Of a stretch of 64,000 nt of DNA, positions 10,356 through 20,599 are shown one piece after another. The notes beneath the pieces are model-generated. The model did not search any database. It saw only the letters and a list, made by a program, of their open reading frames with translations, and was not told the origin of the DNA. A program made the position numbers and the translations under genes. The stretch is from Anaplasma centrale str. Israel (lineage in GTDB: Bacteria; Pseudomonadota; Alphaproteobacteria; Rickettsiales; Anaplasmataceae), in the NCBI RefSeq assembly GCF_000024505.1, contig NC_013532.1, positions 930,001 to 994,000 on the forward strand, given 5' to 3'. The first letter of the stretch is position 1; each line of letters begins with the position of its first letter.

Positions 10356-11315
10356 GCCTGTTGACTGCTGGAAATGCAGCAAACCCAGCGGAGGGTCGAG
10401 TGTGGGCCCGGCGGGCCGTTGTGTCGCATGTGCGCGTGCACAGTGCTTGCCAGGAAAAATGCGGTAGGGGCTTTCTCACAAGTTAACGTAGTTATGTTTA
10501 GGCACTAATGGGGGAGTATCCTACAAACTGCGTTGTAATGGGAATGCCGTGCCCTGCGTGCTCCATTTATACCACAATATTATGGGCGCACACGCTGCAG
10601 TCTCGGATAACATTACAAGTGCAGCGGCCTTTAGCACCGGGAAATTGTTAATCCGCACGAACACATGGGCTACTTGGCCAACCGTTTGTACACATCGTGC
10701 ACACGGGTGTACTGGAGTGCCCGTACGTGCGCACCGGACGTCATTTTAGGACAGCCAAACCTCTTCACTGGTGGGCTTGGCAAACGCAGCGCAAAGCCCT
10801 ATCACATGCAGATACAAAAGCGTAGCGCACCCTTTCCGTTTACCAGACTCATGCGCACCAATGGCTGCAAGCGCCAGCAGGAATTCTTTGTTCCATCAGA
10901 GCGGCGTCCTGTACCACACTAATTGCGGCAACTTCCACAACAGAGGCGGGGCTACAGTTCACTGTGAATTGCACGAACATTCCTTTGATAGATTGTGAAT
11001 GCACCACAAAATCATACTTTCGGCATGTTTCTACCCTTAAACACGCGTCACGCAAACTACAAAGCGTTGTTCCAACTTACGAGCGACAAATACACTACAA
11101 CATAATCTCAAAGACTATCGGGGTAGACAATACATCATAGTGTGCACAGTGTTGCACTTCTAGCACATAAGTGATATAATACCGGTGCGCGGGGTTGTGC
11201 ACCCCCAGTTTTTTAGGGCTTGCCAGCGGTGGGCGGTGTGCGTGCACGTCTAACCTTCTGGCGCCGTGTTTGGTGCACGATCATAGGTCGGTGGCTGCCG
11301 TAAACCGAGGTTCCC
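10356..11315. other. 0.96 kb intergenic region upstream of giant gene 3
   Basis: No gene is supported here. The only clear signal is the promoter at 11152-11180. The short frames at 10549-10998 have no ribosome site or recognisable features. Confidence 0.6.
11152..11180 (+). promoter_or_regulatory. Strong candidate sigma70 promoter for giant gene 3
   Basis: TTGCAC (11152-11157), a 17-bp spacer and a perfect TATAAT (11175-11180). Transcription would start near 11187, giving a leader of about 130 nt to ATG 11316. It is one of the best promoter matches in the window. Confidence 0.6.
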
Positions 11316-14300
11316 ATGGGTCCAAAACTACTGAGAGCACCCAGCGACTTGGGAAAGTCGCTCATGGTAGACCCGGGATGCCTGTATAAAGGGGGAGACA
11401 GCAGTAGCAAAAAGTATGCACCCTCTCTTGCGCTGCTGCAATACATGTATGAGCTTGCACAGAAGCTCCGCAGCAATCAGGTCATCACTCCCATAGACTT
11501 TGGCGGCCTAGAAACAGCAAGCGACAACTTACTGTCTGACAAATTTGTAGAGATCGCACATGTCATAGGGCCACCGTACTCCAATATTCCTAAGGAGGCG
11601 TGGCGGGCGATGATCAATCTCGTCGAGGCGACTCCTGATGCACGTCCGCACCTGCCCAAGTTTCTGGCTGAGTGCTTCGATCCTCAATACGTCAGATTCG
11701 CAAAGTTTGAGGTTTGTCCGTTTTCGCACTTTACAATTTCAGCAATCCCTCAAAGCCGAGGATTTGCGCTACACAAAAGGGAGGTGCCTGCTTATCTTCT
11801 GGAGGAGAAAGTACAGTTCAAGGTTGTCAATCCAGCCGGAGAGAGTTTGGGTACGTTTACGATGCACACAAAGTGCACAGTGTGCCGTGACGAGAAACTA
11901 TCGAACGAGACATCAGTAGTGATGAAGGCGAGCAAGCCGGAAATCACAATCACTAATGACCTGTGTAACAATACTAGGCGGGCAGGCCACAAATGCGAAT
12001 ACAAACCCGCAGCAAAAGAGTACAAAATCTATCTTGCGCCACCACAAGCTGATGGGGATGTGAGCGCAAAATGCGATGTTACTGAGACTCCAACAAGGCT
12101 TCTTAGTAGCGATGACTACATGGGCAGGATCTTCGATGGTGCTGCCGGTGTGGAGTATACGCAACGCATCTTTCAGGGTCTTTTTGGCCCCATTCTTCAG
12201 GTACATCCGTCTGACATCAAGATAGTCAATCACGCAACGTTCCTGAAGCAGAGCAAGATAACCCATGAACGCACACTTCCTCTACTAGCCAGAGACAGAG
12301 AGCAGCTTTCCAGCGTGGAGAAGCGTGCGGTTATCGGACCAATGAATGGACGGTATGTGCACGCTGTGCTCCGCTACAACGTCGCACACAAGTATGAGAT
12401 CCCAGAGTCTCATGACAGTTCCACAATGATAGACGACCTCAAGCTCTATATTAAGGTAGCCCCGGACGGGCGCGGAAATGCGTTGTTTATCACTAAGGAC
12501 GAAGTGGACACTGCAACGTTCGAGCGCGTACAGATTAAGAAGACCGTAGGGCTCAGCACAAGCGCTGCGTGGGATGATGCCTCAACAGCCCAGCGTTGCA
12601 GTTATACTAGCGTGGCACTTGGGCCGCGGCCTGCGCATTACAGCGCAAGTAACCAGGATCAGTGGAGCTTTGTCACGGGAGACCAGTTGGCGGACAGTTA
12701 TGGTCGCTATGGGGTGGCACATCCGGAAAGGCCGCTTATCACGCGCGAAGGTGTGCAGCGCGATACCCTGAATTTTCTCGTGAGTCAGGCCGTATATAAC
12801 GAGGCCGGTCAAAACGTTGACCCCATATCTATGGAAATAGAAAAGCATTTTGTCTCCCACAGGGGGCTTGTATCCGGATCAAGCATTAATACAGAGCATG
12901 AGGAATCTGGGTCCCAGCACCGAGTTGAGGAACACTTTATTCTCCGCCCAAAGGGCAGCAAACCTAACAACACAAGTCTGAAAGTACATGCTTTTGTGTC
13001 ATACCTTATACATGGGTATAACTGGGCTGCAAACGAGGGAGGAAGGATAGCGTCGTTAGGAGCGAAAGCGCAGTTGGGTATGCGGTTCGTGAACCCACAA
13101 TTCAGTCTAGATGAGTGCTTGCAGGTGGGCGATAGTAGCATCGCTTCAGACAGCTTCCAAGTGTTTGACATCGAACTGCGGGAAGACACGCGCATACAGT
13201 GTAATAAGTTCAGAAATGCTATTTTGAAAATTGACGTCGCTAAAGACGGCGCTCTGTTTTCCTCAAGTTATCGTAAAGATGGCGCAAGCGGGGGGCGCAA
13301 GGAGCAGGTTAAAGTATCAGACCAGGCAACAACAGTGCTTGACCACATGGCACTGTATTACGGATCCTCTGCATCTGAGATCCGCGCGAGAAAGGAGGAG
13401 TACACACCGAACGGTATTACTGGGCCTCTCGTACCCGAAACACGCGCACTGGCCTCGGATGCCGTCAAGAAGCTCTTGCGCTTGTATGATATGGGTGCCA
13501 TACACGTTGTGGGACGCGGTCGGGGCGGAGCGGCGAGTTTGGTAAGGTTCGCGCCTTGCCACAGTGACGACCTGTCTGAATTGTCACGCAAGAGGATTGA
13601 ATTTCTGGAGTTGTTAGAGACATGGATCAAGGAGATTGGTCATCAAACCCACACCTCACTTTTCGAAGCCACAATTAACCTGTGCGGTAATTTCTCGCAT
13701 GATGGGTTCACGCAGTCCTTGCTTGGCCAATTTCAGGACCGTACACGGTTTCCGAGTAAGGCTGCAATCGTTGACAAGGAGCTGTTTCTACAATTTGAGA
13801 AGTCCACTTCTGAAGACGGAAGGCCGCAGGATAAAATTCGCGTTGTGCAACATGCTCTTATAGCACCAATGGCGTGGTGGCAGACGGAAAACGTGCATTT
13901 GGTAGTTTGCTACGATGTCTGTGTAACACAACTGGACAGCGGGCTTAGACAATTGCAGGTCACACACCCGGTCGCTGCGGCAAAATTGTGTAGTGACACC
14001 ACTCTGCAAGCAGCAAAGCCGTACACCTCGTTTCAGTTGGAGCGGGATCACGAATTCAAAAAAGTAAGAATACCGAATGATCGCGTGCCTGCTCCGGCAA
14101 AGGCGCTAACGGTGATGCAGTCAGCGCAAGATCACTTTGCTGGATATAAGTACCTTATACAGGGTACAAGCGCGTCGCGGGGTTCTGGGCAGGCAATATC
14201 TGAAAAAATTCGGACATGCATTGTGGAATTTATCGGGCTTCACGGCATCGACAAACTTCTGAGCAGCGAGTATATTTCCACCCCCGCGTGCACTTCTGAC

Positions 14301-15932
14301 GTACCAGCAGAAGATTACGAACGGAAGAGAATGTCGGCACGGCCCGGAATTGACGATGCTGCGGCGTGCTACGACGAGGCTGTCAATATCCTGTCACGTG
14401 CCAACCATGATAAATTTGTCAAGTTCTTCTGCACTGCGTTGGGCATAACTAGGGTAGACGACAGCAAGTCCGAGTGGGAAGGTGTTGGTACCTCGGTGTT
14501 CAAAGACCGCCTTGCTCCAGAATCAGGTGGGGGGGTGGCTATGACGCATGAGTTGGCATTCAGCGCAAAAAGTGTGGTTTCTAGCACACCATTGAATGTC
14601 AAAGTATCTATATCATATGCCCTATTGCACCGCGGCACTGATGGCGGGAGGAGTTTTTTCGCCATGAGCAACCCATTGGTACGGGTAACAATGCTCACAC
14701 GAGACGGCAGGAAGCTGGGAGAGGCATCCCTACAAAGCAATGAGCTCGTTCCACTGCAGACGATCATTGAGGTCACGAGCATGATGGACAAGCAACATGC
14801 TCGTAGGCAGCGCGGCTCAGAAGAGCAGTTTGTGCGAAAACTACAAGACACAGCCCCACAACAAAGAGAGGTAAGCGAAGATCACGTTGCTGATGAAGGT
14901 CATCCCGAACCCGCAGCATCAAGTACAACAGTAACAATGCTATCTAGGGCGCGGGATGACACCGAGTCTGACGACTATTATAAATCTGCAAAGCACACAG
15001 TTGATGACGAGGATTTAGAGGAAGAGGTATCCACCGCGCCGGAAAGCTGGGACGAAGAACCTGCAGAGCACAACATGGAACCGGAAGATGATGCCGTAGC
15101 ACAACGCGGCGTCATACCCGAAACTGAAGGCGCTGGTAGCGCAGAACCTGTGCACGATCTGTCGGAAGATATAGCGGCGTGCTTAAGCGCCGCTGTCGCT
15201 GAGCATGACGCAACTGGCCGGAAAGTGAGGAGTACACCAGGTGCAGATCACAGCGATTCGGACCGCCGCTCCGGGCGGTCAACCCCGAAAGCCAGAAAGA
15301 GGCCGCGCAGTGCTTCTGCATCGCTGTCTGACACTCTGGAGACCCGCAGCGGACACGGCAGCGATGTAGCGGACGAGCTACCTGAGGTGCGTCGCGGACA
15401 GAAGCGATCGGATTACGATGATGACCTACCGGCTGTATTCGAACCAACACGTCGTACTGCGTCGTGGCCCGTTAGGGTTATACGCGCCATTTTCCGGGTC
15501 CCCATTTTGATTTGGGCACTTATAAAAAGCATATTTTCCTGGATGTGTAAGTGCTTCACAACCCGCAGCGGACACGGCGGCCGTACGGATGGACTGTACA
15601 GATATGACGAGTTGCGCGCGCATGGAAGCGGTCCCCGGACTAGAGGCAATTCTAGAGCTCCAACAAATTCATACAATGACCTCAGTGTAAGCTGGATTAG
15701 CGACGATTCACCAGCAGAAGATACACCTCTCCTCGGGACTACATCCGCATTACGCTCCGGCGGCAAAAGAGTTACATCAGCCTCCAATGGCGGTGAGCGC
15801 CCGTCTCGCGCTACAAGCACGGGGTCCGGCCATCGCAGGACTGCAAGCAACCCAACCACAGTGATGGATGGCGCAACCACTGACCAACTATCATCCCACA
15901 GCGGCAGCATAGGCAGACGTGCAAGGATGTGA
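11316..15932 (+). CDS. Giant repeat protein, family member 3
   Basis: Product not recognised; 1,538 residues. ATG 11316 has a short GAGG about 8 nt upstream and lies about 130 nt from a strong promoter. The family strand occurs at least four times: VHAVLRYNVAHKY, VHAFVSYLIHGY, VHLVVCYDVCVT and VKVSISYALLHRG, usually followed after 15-25 residues by a second strand (for example IDDLKLYIKV). EEH-type residues precede some copies (RVEEHFILRP). Residues about 1200-1330 are acidic and Ser-rich. A hydrophobic segment at about 1385-1410 (VIRAIFRVPILIWALIKSIF) ends in WMCKCF and is followed by a tail of about 125 residues. The layout matches members 1, 2, 4 and 5. A 7-G run occurs at 14529-14535. A surface-exposed or secreted protein is an inference. 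Confidence 0.85.
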   Translation: MGPKLLRAPSDLGKSLMVDPGCLYKGGDSSSKKYAPSLALLQYMYELAQKLRSNQVITPIDFGGLETASDNLLSDKFVEIAHVIGPPYSNIPKEAWRAMINLVEATPDARPHLPKFLAECFDPQYVRFAKFEVCPFSHFTISAIPQSRGFALHKREVPAYLLEEKVQFKVVNPAGESLGTFTMHTKCTVCRDEKLSNETSVVMKASKPEITITNDLCNNTRRAGHKCEYKPAAKEYKIYLAPPQADGDVSAKCDVTETPTRLLSSDDYMGRIFDGAAGVEYTQRIFQGLFGPILQVHPSDIKIVNHATFLKQSKITHERTLPLLARDREQLSSVEKRAVIGPMNGRYVHAVLRYNVAHKYEIPESHDSSTMIDDLKLYIKVAPDGRGNALFITKDEVDTATFERVQIKKTVGLSTSAAWDDASTAQRCSYTSVALGPRPAHYSASNQDQWSFVTGDQLADSYGRYGVAHPERPLITREGVQRDTLNFLVSQAVYNEAGQNVDPISMEIEKHFVSHRGLVSGSSINTEHEESGSQHRVEEHFILRPKGSKPNNTSLKVHAFVSYLIHGYNWAANEGGRIASLGAKAQLGMRFVNPQFSLDECLQVGDSSIASDSFQVFDIELREDTRIQCNKFRNAILKIDVAKDGALFSSSYRKDGASGGRKEQVKVSDQATTVLDHMALYYGSSASEIRARKEEYTPNGITGPLVPETRALASDAVKKLLRLYDMGAIHVVGRGRGGAASLVRFAPCHSDDLSELSRKRIEFLELLETWIKEIGHQTHTSLFEATINLCGNFSHDGFTQSLLGQFQDRTRFPSKAAIVDKELFLQFEKSTSEDGRPQDKIRVVQHALIAPMAWWQTENVHLVVCYDVCVTQLDSGLRQLQVTHPVAAAKLCSDTTLQAAKPYTSFQLERDHEFKKVRIPNDRVPAPAKALTVMQSAQDHFAGYKYLIQGTSASRGSGQAISEKIRTCIVEFIGLHGIDKLLSSEYISTPACTSDVPAEDYERKRMSARPGIDDAAACYDEAVNILSRANHDKFVKFFCTALGITRVDDSKSEWEGVGTSVFKDRLAPESGGGVAMTHELAFSAKSVVSSTPLNVKVSISYALLHRGTDGGRSFFAMSNPLVRVTMLTRDGRKLGEASLQSNELVPLQTIIEVTSMMDKQHARRQRGSEEQFVRKLQDTAPQQREVSEDHVADEGHPEPAASSTTVTMLSRARDDTESDDYYKSAKHTVDDEDLEEEVSTAPESWDEEPAEHNMEPEDDAVAQRGVIPETEGAGSAEPVHDLSEDIAACLSAAVAEHDATGRKVRSTPGADHSDSDRRSGRSTPKARKRPRSASASLSDTLETRSGHGSDVADELPEVRRGQKRSDYDDDLPAVFEPTRRTASWPVRVIRAIFRVPILIWALIKSIFSWMCKCFTTRSGHGGRTDGLYRYDELRAHGSGPRTRGNSRAPTNSYNDLSVSWISDDSPAEDTPLLGTTSALRSGGKRVTSASNGGERPSRATSTGSGHRRTASNPTTVMDGATTDQLSSHSGSIGRRARM

Positions 15933-16253
15933 CGCAAGTAAACTGCTATCCATCACTCTGGACATAGCCTCTTGCACGCACCGGAAGGTACCCTGCCACG
16001 CGGTACTATCTTCCTGCTGAGAACTCTGCGTACACAACGCACCGGGATTCGTGCAAGAAATCGCAACCAGTCACAACTTGTGGTTGCTAAACTCTACACA
16101 TTAACATTGTTTTACCATACCCGCCGTCCGGCAAGTGCGCTAGGTGTTTTTCCCTTAAAACACCATATGCCTTCTTGTAGAGTCTACAGGCACCCCGTCA
16201 CCACACGTAAACAAGGTAAATGACCAACAACTGAGAGGAGGCGAGAGATCGGT
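15933..16253. other. Short intergenic region between giant genes 3 and 4
   Basis: About 320 nt without a supported gene. No good promoter is visible; TTGTGG near 16078 has only a poor -10 downstream. A ribosome site near the end serves the next gene. Confidence 0.5.
16233..16239 (+). promoter_or_regulatory. Ribosome binding site fixing a GTG start
   Basis: GAGAGGAGG around 16233-16240 is an almost ideal Shine-Dalgarno sequence and supports GTG 16254 as the start of giant gene 4; the spacing of about 13 nt is a little long. Confidence 0.5.
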
Positions 16254-19085
16254 GTGTCCCCCCACCCCACAACAGACACCACACGTGGTGGTAGTGGAGC
16301 GTCCAAGGTGCGGCTTAAGGGCAAGTCGGCAAATGCGGGCGACATGAGTAAGAGCGGGCAGCCAGCGCCCCCTGCCCAACCACAGGCATCTACACATAGT
16401 GGTAGTGGAGTATCTAAGGTACGTCTTAAAAGTGCGTTAGGGCAGGCTGTAGAGGCACACTTTTTATCTGGAGCCGGGGAAAGGCTGTTTGCAACGCGGG
16501 ATCCAACTGGCGTTGAAGGCGCAGCCAGTGTTATTGAAGATAAAAATCTCATAATAAAATCTGCGGCTGCACCGTCCGCACCACATAGTCGCCTTGCAAC
16601 CGCTGGTATTGGCGTCCTGACAGACATAATTCTACGGTCAGCCGGCACCACCCTCCTCAAGGCAGTACCCGAACATGTTATTACAGCCTGGGTTGCATTA
16701 TATACCCCTCCAGACAAGCGAACCACTCTTGCCAATGTGCTGCGAGCATGTATCGAGTATCCACCAAACCCGGAGGTATGTGTCTTAAAGAGTGAAATCA
16801 AAATCTGCGCCATTGTTCCCACTACAGCACCGCAACATCAAAAGAATTCTGGTGGTATATTCGGCAAGCTTTTTAAGCTATCATCCAAAAAAACGCAAAA
16901 TACACATGCCAAACAAACTCATAACCCCCCCATCGGTATGCGCTGTGAAGAACGCATCACATTTAAAGTCGACGACGTTGACAACAAAGCGGTTGTGGAA
17001 AATGTGATCGTGACCATGCGCTATGATCTTGTTGCGGTACGAAATACTGGCGGCACTGATGACGTGGAGTTGCGCGACTTATCGTTCACTGCAACTTCGG
17101 CATCGAAAGGCAGCACGTGTGAGTGGCAGGCGGGTATTGGTTGTAAACGCGTGTTTTTGTTTACGGAGCTCAAACTTATCGAACATGAGAGCAGGTCAGA
17201 AGCTGCAGACGCGTTAGACAATGCGGTAACACGTAGCGGCGGAGAAGGCGGCTTCGAACAAACCCGCACTTATAAACAGCGTCTCCAGGCATTTTTGGAT
17301 GCACAGGATATGCAAAGACGAGCTCAGGACATGCATGCGCGTATTGCCATTACGCCCATTAGTAGCAGTCGCCGGAAACAAATTCTGTTCAAGGATGCGG
17401 AGTTCCTGAAAAGTAATGAGGACATTTGCAAGCACATTTTTGTATCACCACACCAGGACGCAGAAGAAATGCTGGGCAAGTTTGTGCATACAGTCATAGC
17501 CGATGGTTGTGCCGACACACGTAACACAAAGCCAGAGTATTTTCAAAAAATATCCTTTAAGGTCCCCCTCGATGTTGGCGATGAGCAAGAGGAGAGATAC
17601 AAGGTGATTGAACACGGTTCTGTACATATTCCCCTGTCTGAGCACAATATACATGCATTACTCTCCTACACGGTAACGAAGAAGCTCATAGCAGCGGGTA
17701 CAGCTCAAAGATCTGAGGTAGCTATAAGCGAAGCCAAGCTAGGGGTAAGGCATGTGCCCGTAGGGTTCAAGCTGCACAATTGCGCATGGGTGCGTTATCG
17801 CTCAACGGATTTCATAATATTCACAATACCGAATGTGACGCACACTTGCGTGGCAAGCACCCTACCAAACTGCTGGCACCAGGCAAAAGAATATCGCACA
17901 CTTGTGAGCCCGCATCCCAAAAGAGTCGATGCCGCCCTCCTACGAGGAAAAGCTGCACAATCGGAGTACCACACCAGAGCAGTTATGACACAACCAGAAC
18001 AAAGTGTCGCTCAGAAACCGTGGGTAACAAAGGAGCCAGGTTTGCGGTCAGAAACCAAAGAGCATCTTGAGAAGCATGGCGCAGATCACGCTCCGGGAGA
18101 GGGCGTGAGTGCACGTGACACCACAGATTCCGCAGAACTGGTACGCGACAAGGAGTCAGAGCACTCGCCACAGAGGAAGGAAAAACATCTATGGGCCGAT
18201 AAAATGGTGGCGCAGGCCTCTGCGCACAGCATAAACACAATAAACACAGGTGAGCACTCGTTTGAATCTTACGTTACAGGGTTTGTGGAAGCGCACAACA
18301 AGCAACCGCAAGCCACTGATGGCCGCGTGAGGAGGAGACCGGAAGATGCATCTGGTGATAGTGGTGTTCGGCAAGGATTCTTCGATGCTAATGTCATAAG
18401 TAGAGAGCCAGAAAAGTTGCAGTCAGATTCAGAATCCGGACAGTCTGCTAAGGAGAAAATAGCGCGTCATAAGAGCGGTAGGCCGCAAACAAAAAAACCG
18501 CTTCCGCACCCAAAGGAGAAGCCGCGGAGTCCATTATTAAGGGTTCTGCTGGCAGTATGGGAAAGCATCCTACTGATCCTCAAATTCCTAATAGTTACCC
18601 CTCTGGTCTGCCTTTACAAATTGTTCGATCGATACGCCACCCAATCTGTAACAACTGAGGTCGACGCACCCAAGGAGGTGGGTGGAAGCCCAGCCAAAGA
18701 ACCGGCAACTGCAAAACAGCAAAAAGAACGCTCAGCCTTATTCTCAAAATTTCCACAACTTGTCAAGGGCCCATTCACAACCAACAAGTCAGATACAGCC
18801 GTTCCTGAGCAAGAAAAACAGAAGAGGAGCAATAAGGGCCCCGATGGAAGCGCAACCAGTAACGCACCAAGCAAAGTCTCGAATGAGGAAAGAGTACAAC
18901 CACATTCGACAGAGCATGCAAGCGCGCAGCGCGACACACAGACAAATGATGCGATGCGCGCTGGCACCACAAAAGGCGATGCGGATACACCCTCGGATCA
19001 CGAAGCTAAAGTTTCGTCCGTATTGCAAGAACCTAAAATCGAAAATGCCTTTTTTGAACTACACAGTGCGTTATACCCAGCGTGA
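16254..19085 (+). CDS. Giant repeat protein, family member 4
   Basis: Product not recognised; 943 residues from GTG 16254. Near the N-terminus a short motif is repeated twice (GSGASKVRLKGK and GSGVSKVRLKSA, about 40 residues apart). The body has two copies of the family strand (VIVTMRYDLVAV near residue 250 and IHALLSYTVTKKL near 465), each in a context like other members (CEERITFKV; KVIEHGSVHI). A hydrophilic Lys/Glu-rich linker at about 570-755 leads to a hydrophobic segment at about 758-795 (VLLAVWESILLILKFLIVTP) and a Lys/Ser-rich tail of about 150 residues. It is the smallest complete member. Membrane anchoring near the C-terminus is predicted; function is unknown. Confidence 0.82.
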   Translation: MSPHPTTDTTRGGSGASKVRLKGKSANAGDMSKSGQPAPPAQPQASTHSGSGVSKVRLKSALGQAVEAHFLSGAGERLFATRDPTGVEGAASVIEDKNLIIKSAAAPSAPHSRLATAGIGVLTDIILRSAGTTLLKAVPEHVITAWVALYTPPDKRTTLANVLRACIEYPPNPEVCVLKSEIKICAIVPTTAPQHQKNSGGIFGKLFKLSSKKTQNTHAKQTHNPPIGMRCEERITFKVDDVDNKAVVENVIVTMRYDLVAVRNTGGTDDVELRDLSFTATSASKGSTCEWQAGIGCKRVFLFTELKLIEHESRSEAADALDNAVTRSGGEGGFEQTRTYKQRLQAFLDAQDMQRRAQDMHARIAITPISSSRRKQILFKDAEFLKSNEDICKHIFVSPHQDAEEMLGKFVHTVIADGCADTRNTKPEYFQKISFKVPLDVGDEQEERYKVIEHGSVHIPLSEHNIHALLSYTVTKKLIAAGTAQRSEVAISEAKLGVRHVPVGFKLHNCAWVRYRSTDFIIFTIPNVTHTCVASTLPNCWHQAKEYRTLVSPHPKRVDAALLRGKAAQSEYHTRAVMTQPEQSVAQKPWVTKEPGLRSETKEHLEKHGADHAPGEGVSARDTTDSAELVRDKESEHSPQRKEKHLWADKMVAQASAHSINTINTGEHSFESYVTGFVEAHNKQPQATDGRVRRRPEDASGDSGVRQGFFDANVISREPEKLQSDSESGQSAKEKIARHKSGRPQTKKPLPHPKEKPRSPLLRVLLAVWESILLILKFLIVTPLVCLYKLFDRYATQSVTTEVDAPKEVGGSPAKEPATAKQQKERSALFSKFPQLVKGPFTTNKSDTAVPEQEKQKRSNKGPDGSATSNAPSKVSNEERVQPHSTEHASAQRDTQTNDAMRAGTTKGDADTPSDHEAKVSSVLQEPKIENAFFELHSALYPA

Positions 19086-19203
19086 TGCGGCACAATTTTG
19101 GTTAAAACCTCCCACACACTGGTGCGGGAAGGCACGGCCAGCAATAGTGTATTGAGATTTGTGGAGAAACCGCACAAAGCCATGTTCCACAGCGTAATAC
19201 CCC

Positions 19204-19689
19204 CTACCACGGCCTGCGGACTTGCAGTATACTGTACCTCCTCCTCCAATTTCTGGATGCTAGTATATGCGCAATTCCGCCCCACAACATTTGTAGTCCC
19301 AGGTAAAATATCTGTGATGCTTCGCCGAGCGTCATATACCAAACAATCCACTGAATTCCATTAACGCAAAACAGAGAAATAACCACACCCAGATTACCAG
19401 AAAGCCTCTTTTGTACCTCGGAAAGAACGATATTGGCGGCCACGTAAAATATTGAAGAACCCCCAACGGGGAAAAAATATATTATGTCCCTAAACACCCC
19501 AACGATAAACAGCGGAAGATTTGCCAGAGGGATATTCCTGCTGCGCGCAAATACCATGAGAAGTATATCGAATCTGGGAGTGAATTTATGCATCACTCCG
19601 CTAAGCAGAAACTCGCATAATACCAATGCCAGCATCAGCACAGCAATGAACGCGTTTCTGACTATGCTTATTTTACAATTTGCAGACAC
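19204..19689 (-). CDS. Small polytopic membrane protein, MreD-like
   Basis: 161 residues, mostly hydrophobic, with about four or five predicted membrane helices. The stretch PLFIVGVFRDIIYFFPVGG resembles the conserved G-x(2-3)-D-x(5)-P-x-G region of MreD, a cell-shape protein of the MreBCD set, and the length fits that family. The match is from memory and moderate. Its start lies 56 nt downstream of the coq7 stop on the same strand, so both could be on one transcript. If it is MreD it would sit in the inner membrane and help position envelope synthesis. It could also be an unrelated Anaplasmataceae membrane protein. Confidence 0.5.
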   Translation of the reverse strand: MSANCKISIVRNAFIAVLMLALVLCEFLLSGVMHKFTPRFDILLMVFARSRNIPLANLPLFIVGVFRDIIYFFPVGGSSIFYVAANIVLSEVQKRLSGNLGVVISLFCVNGIQWIVWYMTLGEASQIFYLGLQMLWGGIAHILASRNWRRRYSILQVRRPW

Positions 19690-19745
19690 TGGTCCCCTGT
19701 GTAATTCTAGTCAAGCCAAGTAACCATGGGTTAATGAATAATCTA

Positions 19746-20258
19746 TTATAGAACCTTGGAAATCGCAATTCCGGCCCTGCAAGCCATTTTTATCGCAGAA
19801 GATAACAGCTTATATCCAAAAGCTTTCTCCGCACCGCAGTCGATAGCAGTCTCCATATGCTCGCGCTCTTCCGCACAAAACTGTAGTATTTTCCCGCTTA
19901 GGTCACGCTCACTGTCATCTAGCTGCGCGACTTGGTCGCTATAGTGGTCACAAATAACCTCCTCAACCGCGGCCGTACATGCCATCGCCGCCTCCTTGCC
20001 CATCATGGCAGTTACATAACCAAGTGCAACTCCTGCAACGTGCCATACAGGCAGAAATAGCGTGGGACGCACCCCCCTCTGGAGTACCAAGCTGTTAAAG
20101 TATCTGAAGTGCACCCGCTCGTGTTCTTGCATTTCTCGAATTTTATCAGCATCCTGTGTGTGCGAAAACACAATGCCCTGCCCGTGGTATATGCACACCG
20201 CCGCATACTCACCAGCATGATCAACCCGTATCATGCTTTCTACAGATTTACTTCGCAT
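19746..20258 (-). CDS. coq7: 2-nonaprenyl-3-methyl-6-methoxy-1,4-benzoquinol hydroxylase (Coq7)
   Basis: 170 residues. Coq7 is a membrane-bound di-iron enzyme that hydroxylates the demethoxy intermediate late in ubiquinone synthesis. The di-iron ligand motifs are present: DHAGEYAA near the start, EHERVHF, AVEEVICDHY and EEREHM, giving the E...ExxH...E...ExxH pattern of the ferritin-like family. ATG 20258 is preferred because the family begins just before RVDHAGE; an in-frame start at 20300 would add 14 unlikely residues. It lies upstream of the MreD-like gene on the same strand. Ubiquinone synthesis fits an aerobic alphaproteobacterium. Confidence 0.93.
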   Translation of the reverse strand: MRSKSVESMIRVDHAGEYAAVCIYHGQGIVFSHTQDADKIREMQEHERVHFRYFNSLVLQRGVRPTLFLPVWHVAGVALGYVTAMMGKEAAMACTAAVEEVICDHYSDQVAQLDDSERDLSGKILQFCAEEREHMETAIDCGAEKAFGYKLLSSAIKMACRAGIAISKVL

Positions 20259-20599
20259 CGCAGAACCACACCAAACGTAGGGCATGATAACACATATCAC
20301 TCATGCAAAAAACTATTCCTGCGCGTGCAGTACGCCGTGTCAATTCTCCTACAAATGCAACCCCCACCTAACTCCGCAACACTTGCGTATCATGAGACCA
20401 CATGCATCTGAGAAAGAAAATCTTCTTCCAGTACATGGGGCAAGAATTGCGGCTGGTACTTGCAAATTCTCTGCGGCTATATTGGGGTAACGCGTACTGC
20501 AACACCGTCAACATTTCCTTTTCACTGAAACTGTGTTACCATCTCGCCCGTAGTGTGTTGTTACCTTAAGCGCTCTATTGTATTTCTTGAGGTAATAAC
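20259..20599. other. Divergent intergenic region, coq7 / giant gene 5
   Basis: About 340 nt between divergently transcribed genes. No gene is supported. A ribosome site (GAGGTA, about 20587-20592) precedes ATG 20600. TTGTTA at 20559-20564 has no convincing -10 box at normal spacing. Confidence 0.5.

Noticed and set aside
20560-20570. GTTACCTTAAG shared with 40493-40503, both shortly before gene starts
   Set aside because: An 11-mer is expected to recur by chance many times in 64 kb; only two copies were noticed and the genes are unrelated.
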